Shown here piece by piece: positions 40,673 to 49,408 of a stretch of 64,000 bases of DNA. The position numbers and the translations under genes are program-made. Positions within the stretch are counted from its first letter, which is position 1; each line of letters begins with the position of its first letter. Below the pieces are notes generated by a model. The model made no database searches, was not told where the DNA came from, and saw nothing but the letters and a program-made list of their open reading frames with translations. The DNA lies in assembly GCA_026770025.1 (NCBI GenBank), contig JAMXDE010000053.1, forward strand, positions 186,001 through 250,000, given 5' to 3'. Origin of the DNA: Craspedostauros australis. Taxonomy: Eukaryota > Bacillariophyta > Bacillariophyceae > Mastogloiales > Achnanthaceae.

Positions 40673-41596
40673 ATGGTGACTTTCACAGACGCCTACCGCA
40701 ACCAAGCGATGAAGGCACTTCTCTCAGCCATTCCATCTTTCAAGGACGTGCAGACACACACGAATGACGAGGCCAGCGCCTTCGGTAAGTTCTTCAATGT
40801 GATGTCCAGCACATTCAAAGACAACGAGACCCTGGAGAAAGCGAAGGACGCTCTGAAGGATGCTATGAAGAACATAGGAGAGGCTACGGAGAGTGCAATC
40901 ATGGACTTTTCGGACCAACTCGACCGCCTGACGGGAAACCTCGCGGAGGACGACGATGACCAAACGCAATCTTCGACATCCATCAATAGCGCAACCATTG
41001 GTGAGAATAAATGGGAGATCATGATGCGACTGGCCATTGTCTTCCGAAAGGAAACAGGCAGTGAGGCTCGTGGAGCCCGCCGTGCCTTCGATGCCGCAGT
41101 CCAATGCTCCGACACCCAGTGGGATTCATTGGCTACGTCCCACGCTGCGATCGGGCAGTATTTGGGCGAGATGCCGCGCAGTCTCCAGCTCAACGCCGAA
41201 GCAACTCTTGGCCAACTCGCCGATTGTCTTTTCGGGCGTGCGGCCGACGCGGCAGGTGATTACATGAGCAGGCCCCGGTCAGATGCCCGAGACAACGGCA
41301 GCGGCAGCATCGGCACCGACGGCGACGACGGCACCGGCGGCAACAACGGCACCGGCGGCAACAGCAGCGGCACCGGCACCGGCGGCAACAACGGCACCGG
41401 CGGCAACAACGGCACCGGCGGCAACGGCACAGGCGGCAACGGCACCGGCGGCAACAACGGCACCGGCGGCAACGGCACAGGCGGCAACGGCACCGGCGGC
41501 AACGGCACCGGCGGCAACGGCACCGGCGGCAACAGCAGCGGCAGTGATGACTCCAACCACAACAACAGAAGCGGCAGCCGTTGCTGCTGTCCCTGA
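40673..41596 (+). CDS. Fast-evolving helical protein with GTGGN repeat tail, paralog B (307 aa)
   Basis: Residues 1-200 look helical and charged (MVTFTDAYRNQAMKALLSAI onward), without signal peptide. Residues from about 205 to 295 are a pentapeptide GTGGN/NGTGG array encoded by a 15-bp minisatellite (about 41330-41540). The locus matches 30152-30604: same TATA-like box, leader, ATG context and 3' UTR. The protein is otherwise barely alignable with paralog A. The +1 frame of the tail (41283-41831) encodes an Ala/Thr-rich sequence whose last part (ADQEA..TTTTTTSAAGPQAAAAP) also exists in unit A in the equivalent frame. The real C-terminus may therefore lie in that frame through splicing or a shift. 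Function unknown. Confidence 0.65.
   Translation: MVTFTDAYRNQAMKALLSAIPSFKDVQTHTNDEASAFGKFFNVMSSTFKDNETLEKAKDALKDAMKNIGEATESAIMDFSDQLDRLTGNLAEDDDDQTQSSTSINSATIGENKWEIMMRLAIVFRKETGSEARGARRAFDAAVQCSDTQWDSLATSHAAIGQYLGEMPRSLQLNAEATLGQLADCLFGRAADAAGDYMSRPRSDARDNGSGSIGTDGDDGTGGNNGTGGNSSGTGTGGNNGTGGNNGTGGNGTGGNGTGGNNGTGGNGTGGNGTGGNGTGGNGTGGNSSGSDDSNHNNRSGSRCCCP
41330..41540 (+). repeat. 15-bp minisatellite GGCACCGGCGGCAAC
   Basis: About fourteen imperfect units encode GTGGN in one frame and Thr-Ala-Pro-Ala-type repeats in another. Unit A has only an AAC run at the corresponding place (near 30755-30785). Confidence 0.85.
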
Positions 41597-41834
41597 AGCG
41601 ACAGCCGTCGCCGCTCTGCCACCTAGTGCAGATCAGGAAGCAGCGCCAACGACGGCAGCAGCGCCAACGACGGCAGCAGCGCCAACGACGACGACGACAA
41701 CGACATCTGCTGCTGGCCCACAAGCAGCAGCCGCCCCCTCCCGCCCCCCTCCAACTAGTGCAGATCAGGACACAAACAGCACAGCCATGAGGGCAACGGA
41801 AAACGTAGTAAATAGTAATATAGTGCAATGATTG

Positions 41835-41840
41835 AATAAA
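41835..41840 (+). terminator. Polyadenylation signal AATAAA
   Basis: At the same relative position as 31010-31015, behind the conserved 3' UTR. Confidence 0.55.
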
Positions 41841-41888
41841 TACTGACTTCTTACTTTAGTATGTGCTGCAACTGTTCTACCATTATTT

Positions 41889-43171
41889 CTATGTTATTGT
41901 TTCCACGAAGATGAAGCGACGCGTTTGCGCAAGGCTGACGCAAAGATCCTCAGCAGCCTTCAGCACATACTGTTGGATCCAGGATGCATTCCGTTGCGTG
42001 ACGTGACGCAGGATGGAGGCGAAGGCAGTCCAGATGGGTTCATATGGATGAATGTCTGATGTCGTCCCGATTGGCGGTTCGAACTTGGCGTATCCCAGGA
42101 TCAGCACGACGTCGTGCCGTTGTTGAAGAAGTGTTGGCAGATGGCAGTCTTGCCGACGCCTGCAACACCATCGACGATGACAATCTCACAGCGGTTCTTG
42201 GATCGCAGGTAGGCCTGCTTCAGTCTGCAGAGCTCATTGACCCGCCCATGAAACTGGATCGGCGGGGCGCGTGTGGGAAGTTATGCGTCGGTTCGTTCGA
42301 CGGCATCTACTCCTCGTCCTCACAATCGATCGGCGGTCTGTCGTCAATGCGCATCGGGTGTGGTGACTTCGATCACCGTTTGCTCGGTGATGAAAGAGAA
42401 TGGATCGGTCTGCTGACGGTCGACGCATGTATCGATGCAGGATGATGGCTGGACTGCTCATCTGTGAGGTTGGTAAGGGTCGTCTGCAATGTTGCGACGG
42501 TGGCATCATCGATGAGAGATGAGTTGCGCATGGATCTGTTCGTCTGCTCTTCTTGTCTTGCGCGTAGGAATCGAAGCTGTGTGTGCGCGAGTATTGGAAT
42601 GTGTACACTTCATTGTTGTCATTCTCCATGTGGCAACCATCGTTGTTGTTGTTGCCATCATCGCTGGCGAATTGTATCTTCCTGCCTGGGCCGTACCGAC
42701 TCTCCAAGTATCGCATGCGTTCTTTGGCTGCTGCCAGTCTGTCTGCAATGCGGCCGTCTTCTTGGGATCGATGGGCGGTTGCTGTGTGGTTGCAAGCTGA
42801 TGGCCGTGGCGGAGGTTGATGACTCCTGCAGTTGATCTTGTCGTAGCTGCTCGTGTGGATGCTTGCGTGGTTGGCAGCTGGAGGTGTTACCAACGAGCCT
42901 GCATCCTCCATCGAAGCCGTAGGCGGAGTCCGCAGGTGAAGCCTTTCCCAGAGTGGACGTTGGGTGTCATGTGTGGCGATCCATGATAGCTTCGGCTGCT
43001 GCTGCTGCTGCTGCTGCTGCTGATCGTCGTGGAGGTGTCGTCGCCCTTGTTGGTTGGATGGGCCATGGCGGTGTGAGCATAGTGCAATGGGCGCGAGACG
43101 AAGTGTTTGATGGAGGAGGTGCCTTCATGGAGATCGACCATGGCCTCATCATCGGGTGCATCGATGTTCAC
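41889..43171 (-). pseudogene. AAA_16 (Orc1-like) ATPase, decayed N-terminal part (unit B)
   Basis: The counterpart of 31058-32346. Walker A GVAGVGKTAICQHF and FHGRVNELCRLKQAY are readable in separate frames near 42125-42260. The initiator codon of unit A is GTG here (complement of 43169-43171), an extra sign of decay. The Ser run comes from a GCT/AGC microsatellite near 42998-43022. Confidence 0.8.
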
Positions 43172-43385
43172 GATGCTACTCGCATGCCGCTCGCACGTTG
43201 GTTGTGTTGGATGTGCAAGGAAATGGTTTTCTCGCTCGTGGTAATTTGTGGTTGTTGGTCGGCATCCGCCAAATTCCAACCAAGTTGCCAACGCAACAAG
43301 ATCCACAACCAGAACAAACCACTGAATTTTGGTGGGGCTCGCCTTTGAACGAATCAATCGCCAAAGAAATCACTTTTTCTGTGGT

Positions 43386-43938
43386 GTGGCAACACAGACA
43401 CGTTCGTCCCCGCAGTTGGTTTGTCGGACCGAACAAAAGCACAGTGGCACTGGAGGTGTTTGCGTGGCTCATAATTTCATAATATCGGCTTCTAAGCCAA
43501 TCAGATCACTCCATTATGAACACAAGATACCTTTCGAACAGGGGGTGACCAGGACCGAAACGAGCGTATAACGTCAATCGAAAAAATTATGAAATCCTGG
43601 AGTTGAGTTATGAACGCCCCAAAAAGAGCGTTCATAACTCAACTCTCACTTTTCGTCGATATCTCATCTCGTGCCTTGCTCTCAAATCGCTCCTCCAACG
43701 GTAATTTCGAGTTGATGTGATTTCTTCCCTCACAAGCGTTGGCATCAGTTTTTATCGACCTCTGTCGTGCAAGTATCGTCACGCGACCCTCCACTTCCTC
43801 CCTTGCATGCACCATCAATCTGTGTCGATTGTCCATCTCCTTTCATGCACGTCGTGGCCTTCCTTCATGTAGCTTGTTCGTAGAGCTTGTGGTATGATTT
43901 GCGTTTTGTGTTATATTATTGGCATCTGCTCTATCATC
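43386..43938. other. Right flank of unit B and left end of Harbinger-1
   Basis: Unique sequence resumes at 43386. The left terminal inverted repeat of Harbinger-1 is 43451-43482. A perfect 18-bp hairpin (43600-43617 with 43628-43645, 10-nt loop) lies between the TIR and the transposase. No gene. Confidence 0.7.
43600..43645. repeat. Perfect 18-bp hairpin
   Basis: GAGTTGAGTTATGAACGC at 43600-43617 is followed by a 10-nt loop and its exact reverse complement at 43628-43645. It is inside Harbinger-1, 150 bp from the left TIR; it may be a subterminal transposase-binding site or a remnant of a palindromic insertion. Confidence 0.9.
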
Positions 43939-45096
43939 ATGGATTACTCCTCTTTCCTCCAACGCCGCCGCGAGGTAGCCACCGCTACCGTCCTCATCAT
44001 CATCGCCGAACAACTAATGGCACAGCAGCGTCTTCTCACGTTCGCTGTGGCCGACTACCTCCATGACAGCTTGCCCACTGCTTTGCGCAGAGGCCGCTAC
44101 AAGAGCTCAGGGGTTTTCTCACATGACACCGGCACCTTCTGGCAAAACATTCTTGCACATGGTGATGCCATGGAGTTCTACAACTTCATTGGCATCACCA
44201 GGGAGTCCTTCGTCCAACTCGCCGCTGTCTTGAAGCCATCCATCGAGGCTCTTCCGGTCAACCAACGATCTGTGGCCCCGCGTCGATGTGATTTGGCACG
44301 TCGCAGATTCACACACATTGATGTAACAGCAATCGTTTTGAAGTATCTCACTTCAAAGGCCGAGCTCAAGAACCTCTCGCCCCAATTCGGTTGCATCGTT
44401 AGCGTCTTCCACGACTACCTCAACTTGGGCATGGACGCAGTGCTAGAAGCACTAATCATGCATGACCTCGCCAAGGTGTTCTGGGATAGAAGCGACGACG
44501 CCCTCGATGACATGAAGGACATCAGCAAGTCCTTCCCTGCTGCGCCTGGCGTCGTGGCAGTGATTGATGGCTTGAAGCTCATCAGCCACGCACCAGCGCT
44601 TCCCGCCGAGCAGAACCGCGACTTCAACGGGTGGACCAAGGACGTCAACCGCAATCTCGTGCTGGTTTGGAACTTGAAAGGGCGAGTCGTCGACTGTGCG
44701 GTCAACACTCCTGGCAGCTTTCACGATTCCACGTCCTGTGTCTGGGCGCACATCTACGAGCACATCATGAAGCTACCAAAGGGAACAGCTGTCGCTGCAG
44801 ATGCCGCCTTCAGCACTGCCAAGAATCTGAAGGGCAAAGTGATCAAGGTCAAGAAGAGCAAGCAACACAAGCACTCTGCATACAACTCTACTCTCACACA
44901 CTTGCGTCAGTGCGCAGAGTGGGGCAATCATACTCTCACAGCGACCTTCCGCCGCCTCCTCACTCCCCTTCCTACTGATAACATCCGACGCGGCAGGATC
45001 ATGTGGTCTTCTATCCTTCTCCACAATTGGAAGACCGAGACCTGCGATCGCAATCAGATTCGTACCTACCTCAGGGACGTCTCCTCCAAGCTCTAG
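43939..45096 (+). CDS. Harbinger-1 transposase, DDE_Tnp_4 (385 aa)
   Basis: The DDE catalytic residues are visible: VVAVIDGLKL (first Asp), NTPGSFHDST (second Asp) and CAEWGN (Glu), with DAAFS between. The N-terminal helical part (MDYSSFLQRRREVAT) probably carries the DNA-binding HTH. The ATG at 43939 is preferred; an in-frame ATG at 43894 would add a hydrophobic stretch. The frame is intact. The enzyme cuts and pastes the element and needs the Myb partner (45473-46666) for nuclear import and end binding in known family members. Convergent to its partner with a 376-bp gap. Confidence 0.92.
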   Translation: MDYSSFLQRRREVATATVLIIIAEQLMAQQRLLTFAVADYLHDSLPTALRRGRYKSSGVFSHDTGTFWQNILAHGDAMEFYNFIGITRESFVQLAAVLKPSIEALPVNQRSVAPRRCDLARRRFTHIDVTAIVLKYLTSKAELKNLSPQFGCIVSVFHDYLNLGMDAVLEALIMHDLAKVFWDRSDDALDDMKDISKSFPAAPGVVAVIDGLKLISHAPALPAEQNRDFNGWTKDVNRNLVLVWNLKGRVVDCAVNTPGSFHDSTSCVWAHIYEHIMKLPKGTAVAADAAFSTAKNLKGKVIKVKKSKQHKHSAYNSTLTHLRQCAEWGNHTLTATFRRLLTPLPTDNIRRGRIMWSSILLHNWKTETCDRNQIRTYLRDVSSKL

Positions 45097-45472
45097 GAGG
45101 ACTACTTGTAAATAACAGTAATGAACAGTGAAGTTGTAAGCATGAATAGTACTTGTACAGGTGTCACTGTGCACATCAGAAACATCGTCCAAATGTTCTT
45201 GTCATTGTTCTGCAAAATGCCTGCGTGTCAATTTCGAGCGGTGTGCTCCACGCGATTGGATTATGTCATATTTTTCGCCAGGTCTGTTTTGCTTCTGTAT
45301 CACGAAATTTGTGTTGGGATTGACATGCGATAAATGCACAACCATTTTTAGTGTCACATTGGTTTCACAGCAACCACTACAACTGCCACATGCATGCATA
45401 CACAACCGCAGAATGATACTAGAAATGGTGACTATGATGTTTACATGTACTGCTAGGAATAGGAAGGTTGGC
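45097..45472. other. Gap between convergent Harbinger-1 genes
   Basis: No reading frame with credible protein; probably the overlapping 3' ends of both transcripts. Confidence 0.6.
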
Positions 45473-46666
45473 TTAGTTGTTCTTCATGTAGTCGAACATG
45501 GCATTGAGTTGTTGAGAGAGGCCACCACAAGCGACCTTGAGATCGGAGTTGGCCTCCTTCAACTCTGTGCACGTTTTTTCAAGCATGGCACACTTGTTGC
45601 CCATGGCATCGAGGCGCTTGTTGTTATCATCAGTGCTGTGGTATGCAGGAGGAGCCTTCATCACACTAATGAGCTCCCCAAGGCACCCTGAGAGCTTGTT
45701 CGACAACTCATTTGTCGAGTTATGCATGTCGAGCATGGTCGATGCCAGCATATCGGCCTTGCGCTTGCGTGGAAGGGGACGAACTGGAGTTCCTTCAGCA
45801 GAGAAGAGACCCGTTGCGATACGGGCCCTGCTGAGCTTGCCAGCCTGCTTCTCGACGAGCTCCGCGATGGAGGCTGCGGTGTTGCCTTCGACAGTGGTGG
45901 CAGTGGTAGCAGCGACGGTGTTGTCCACCTCGTCAGCAATGCGCTCAAACTCCTCATCATTGAGGCCAGAGAATCCGATCGATTCCTTTGTCCTGATGTT
46001 CTCATGAATCTGTTGCGCCCACTGCACATCACCAGGGATGTGCGATGATCCGGTTGGCTTGGTGCGAAGCGCAAGCAGATGGAACTTGCGCTTGCACCCT
46101 GTGGCGTTGCGTCGCCACGTAGGGTCAATCCCAACACACTCTGCAACGACTGCGTCCCACATGTCGCGTCCCACAGGGAGGATGCGGCCCACCGTCGCGA
46201 GCAAGAGGTGGATTTCTTTGTCGGTCCACTTGGTGGATCCGATCTTTCGACCTTTGGGTCTGGAGAGATCTGCGCTGGCCACAGGCGCTGTGATGACAAC
46301 TGGCACATCCGTATTGCCAGACTCACTGGGAGCGGAGCACCAAGAAGATTCGGATGTGATGGATGCTGTTTGATCGGCTGCTTGCCAGAGTTGGGCTGCA
46401 AGGGTCGATGGTAGAGCAGAGCATCCAGGCCAGAGCTTCTTCTGTGGTGTCATGCGAAGGGAGGCGAGAATGTTGCTGCCACGTTCGTCTTCCACGCCTT
46501 CGCAGTGATTGATACCAGCGATGACTCGCTCAAGTGGTGGTACCTCCTTCGGTGGAGCGATGCCAGTGACGAAGACTCGGTAAAACCAAGCGACATCGTC
46601 ATGGTAGGATCGGCCTTCGGAGGAAGGACGGAAGAGATCTTCACAGGAGTATGGTGTTGGCGTCAT
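45473..46666 (-). CDS. Harbinger-1 Myb/SANT-like DNA-binding protein (397 aa)
   Basis: The start is set at MTPTPYSCEDLFRPS (46666); the open frame upstream has no ATG. A Myb/SANT-like trihelix lies near residues 150-215 (TKWTDKEIHLLLATVGRI, then MWDAVVAEC and WRRNATGCKRKFHLL). A basic patch follows (PRKRKADM), and the C-terminus is a leucine-rich probable coiled coil. In known Harbinger elements this protein helps the transposase enter the nucleus and bind the subterminal repeats. The frame is intact, so Harbinger-1 could be autonomous. Confidence 0.88.
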   Translation of the reverse strand: MTPTPYSCEDLFRPSSEGRSYHDDVAWFYRVFVTGIAPPKEVPPLERVIAGINHCEGVEDERGSNILASLRMTPQKKLWPGCSALPSTLAAQLWQAADQTASITSESSWCSAPSESGNTDVPVVITAPVASADLSRPKGRKIGSTKWTDKEIHLLLATVGRILPVGRDMWDAVVAECVGIDPTWRRNATGCKRKFHLLALRTKPTGSSHIPGDVQWAQQIHENIRTKESIGFSGLNDEEFERIADEVDNTVAATTATTVEGNTAASIAELVEKQAGKLSRARIATGLFSAEGTPVRPLPRKRKADMLASTMLDMHNSTNELSNKLSGCLGELISVMKAPPAYHSTDDNNKRLDAMGNKCAMLEKTCTELKEANSDLKVACGGLSQQLNAMFDYMKNN

Positions 46667-47326
46667 GGCGACGATGATGATGAGAGTGGGCGGGTGGATG
46701 GATTGTATGAATGGGTGGATGGATGGATCAATCGAAGGTGAACGCGAAGTATGTGTCAATTTTCCGGATGTATGGACCGATTGATGCAGTGCAGTGCTCC
46801 GTGGATGGTGGAGCAGATACAGGGAAAGCAAATTGGAGGATGAAGGAAAGCAGACATGCAACGACGATGCGAATTAACCACCACATGAAGGGGACGGCGA
46901 TGGACAGAGGAAGAAAGGGCCAGACTGATTCCGCGAAAAGCATGGATGTGGACTTCATGGAGGCAACACAGGACGGTTGTCGACAATCGGGTCAACAGAA
47001 CCGCATTTCAAATCCAACGCCTCCGCGCTAAGCATATTCAGGATGAATACCAACAATACATGAAAGATGCAATACATAGACGATCGGAAGACACCCTGGC
47101 GCGTGTGGCACGCGAGCAAGTTGGAAGCACATGAAGAACATCTGAAGTAGTTAGGGAAACACCTCAAGAATCGGAGGCAACAAAGCCATGAAGAGCACGA
47201 TGGCGCCAACCGGTAAATCTAGAACGAAACGTGGATAAGATACACGACTCAAAACGATCTATCGAGTCGATGTCCTTAACGGGACTAAGATCGTGACTCG
47301 GGATAGGGGCGCGCCAGCCTCGCCAG
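46667..47326. other. Harbinger-1 right subterminal region, no gene
   Basis: This contains the 5' leader of the Myb-like gene and a GGATGGATGGAT-type microsatellite near 46690-46735. No further gene. Confidence 0.6.
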
Positions 47327-47358
47327 TTATGAAATTATGAGCCACGCAAACACCTCCA

Positions 47359-47844
47359 CTTCGGAGGCACTTGCGAGAACGTTTGACACCAAGAAAGCAT
47401 CATCGTTCCGGACGTGTCAGAGAGTTCTCCCAGGACTGACTTTTGAGAACTCCAAGACACAACAAGCGCATCAAACTCACGTTCTGAAATGGCGAACCTT
47501 CAGATTTATTGAACTCGGCTTCATCGACCAAGATGTGATGCACACTTGTGGAGAGCAATGGAATCACTCGACAACACAACGACATGTCACTTTTATCATG
47601 ATGATGGGCTGATGCAAGTCGTGTGTAATGGAGGAGCAAGATACAAGCCAAAAGGCACCTCGCACTGGCCGAAGGCAATGGCCGAAGGCAATGGCCAAGA
47701 GTATGTTCCCACCAGACATGAGCGATACAGAGTATCATTGAAACAGAACACGACCGCTCTTCCACGCTCTCTCTCGATCTTCGGTCTTTTCTACGACCAC
47801 ACGAACAAGAACGACGAACATGATAGCAGTAGTCGTACGACCTA
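47359..47844. other. Spacer between Harbinger-1 and the mariner-like element
   Basis: About 490 bp without a credible gene. The short frames here overlap each other and have no domain. Confidence 0.55.
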
Positions 47845-48144
47845 CAGAGAATGTAAAATGGGTCGCGATAGCACTAGTTGTGGAGTTTTACTCGTGATGA
47901 GTCGTGATAAAGTAGACTAAAATAGAGCACACCCAAAACCATCCAAACAACTGCTTATGATGCTATATCTCAACACCACACCATTTAAAATTAAAACTAG
48001 ACAGTGCATTCGGACGCTTGGCTATCAGTGATTCTGAATATCGAAGTTAAATTTGTATGAACTTTATTTTTAATGTCGTTTTGGCTTGCTGTCTGTCAGG
48101 TGGTGGGTGCAAAAAATTCTCGATGGCACCATGCTGCCCTACCT

Positions 48145-48940
48145 TCACCACCCATGATCATCATTATCATCCCTGGCATTTTCACAATCTGCGCACCACA
48201 CTGGCTCCGGATACCCCCCATCTATCCACCCCATGAAGCGCTCCGAATCCAATGTGCATTTCACACTCCAAACTGTCCCTGCACTGAAAAGCAGAAATTT
48301 CGAACACCCGATTCCGACGCGCATGCCGTTTGGATTTGGATCCGTATCTCGTCGATAGGACCCTTGCAGCTTCTTCACATGCCCCTCATGCGTTCCCACG
48401 TTCTCTGGCGACACACTGATGTGTTCAAAATGGTTGGGGCGTTCATACCTCCAAAGGTACATCTCCATGTGCTGACGCCAACATGGAGTTTTTGCGACAC
48501 CCCAAAAACACCATTTTGTGTGCATCCCAGGCTGCAGCCTCTTCCAGACAATCCTACTCGGAATCTCCTCCATATCCTTGTTCCTGATTTGATTCTTAAC
48601 CCATCTGCGATGGGTGGCTTGGTGATCTGGGTGACTTGTCAATGGCGCCCATCACCACCCAAGTCACGTGATGTGTCCGCCGCCACCCACCAAAAAACTC
48701 TTGCCCTCCACTTGTTTCTTGCGGAGGGCACCTTCCAGGCCACCCCCGACCCTCAAACTTCGTGTGCATCTTCATCGTATCCTCTTGGATACGTCTTGCC
48801 CATCCATGGTCGTTGGAATGGCCTGTGCATTCCAGGCAGAGACCATATCCAACGAGCTGATGTTCCTCCGAATCGTATCGTCTGCGCGTGGGCCTGCGAC
48901 GGCCCCAAATCAACCACTCCGGCAACCCCCTCTCGCTCAT
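48145..48940 (-). pseudogene. ORFX of MLE-1, unrecognised gene broken by one frameshift
   Basis: An ATG at 48940 opens MSERGLPEWLIWGRRRP; this frame runs to 48596, and a second frame (48642-48145) continues the similarity. The predicted protein matches the ORFX at 53428 in the same order: IWGRRRP, GYGLC.ECTGH, KFEGRG.PGRCP, HMEMY, VSPE.VG.HEGH, LQGSYR and FM..I.GGY.E....C..C.NAR. Conserved Cys and His could form a zinc site, but no known domain was identified. The gene is divergent from the transposase and ends about 300 bp from the left TIR. The 314-codon frame on the opposite strand (48073-49017) overlaps it and is judged a shadow. Confidence 0.55.
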
Positions 48941-49408
48941 CTACTAAGATTTACATGGCGGTTCCGCCTATGCGCTCGGATCTTGCACTGGACCGCTGGC
49001 TGTCGCAGTGCCGATGATGCCGTTCGACGGTGCTTGAGGAGTTTTGTTGTGTTTCTCCATTGTCGTGTTGTTGTGTTGTGTTTGGTGTTCTCGAACAGTT
49101 TTTGCTGTTGGGGGGCAGGGAGATTAACCACAATTCTACCGAATGTGGCAACCAATGAGAACACTTTGCGAGTCCCGAATTGCGCCTCCATTCCACAACA
49201 ACAAAACTGACCTCACAAAATGGACAACGGAAACCATGCGCATCTGGAACGAGCTGCTGTTGATTCTCTGTTGCTTGTAGCCATTGCTTGTACAACAATG
49301 TAGAATGACTGTGACTCTCCACATGGGAGAGCGGACGACACAATGCACCTTGTGACCATCCAATGTTGCCCATGCCCCCTGTGATGCGCTGCGCCGTGCT
49401 GTGCGTTG
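48941..49408. other. Divergent promoter region of ORFX and the mariner transposase
   Basis: 468 bp between the divergent starts, with GTTGTGTTG-type repeats near 49045-49085. No clear TATA box was assigned. Confidence 0.4.

Larger units (their letters stand above)
32560..43385. repeat. Tandem duplication unit B (10.8 kb, without retrotransposons)
   Basis: Collinear with unit A in gene order and orientation. Both retrotransposon target sites are empty (34531-34536 and 37469-37473). This unit gives the gene structures free of insertions. Confidence 0.9.
43451..47358. mobile_element. Harbinger-1, two-gene PIF/Harbinger DNA transposon
   Basis: Perfect 32-bp inverted repeats at 43451-43482 and 47327-47358 (starting TGGAGGTGTTTGCG) enclose a DDE_Tnp_4 transposase (plus) and a Myb/SANT-type protein (minus) in convergent order, the classical Harbinger pair. 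Weak similarity between the flanks continues outward for several tens of bases, so the true ends may lie outside these arms. No clear 3-bp TWA target duplication was found at the arm ends. Confidence 0.85.

Noticed and set aside
41190..41828. A Cys/Arg-rich minus-strand frame of 212 codons
   Set aside because: It is the antisense reading of the 15-bp minisatellite and GC-rich tail of the 40673 gene.
43448..47361. A 3-bp target-site duplication for Harbinger-1
   Set aside because: The bases next to the perfect 32-bp arms are CAC and CTT, which do not match, and the true ends may be further out. No TSD is claimed.
48073..49017. A 314-codon plus-strand frame inside MLE-1
   Set aside because: It overlaps ORFX on the opposite strand. 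The minus-strand motifs are conserved in order and frame in MLE-2, while the plus-strand frame is broken there into unrelated short pieces. Kept as a shadow, though nucleotide similarity supports both to a degree.
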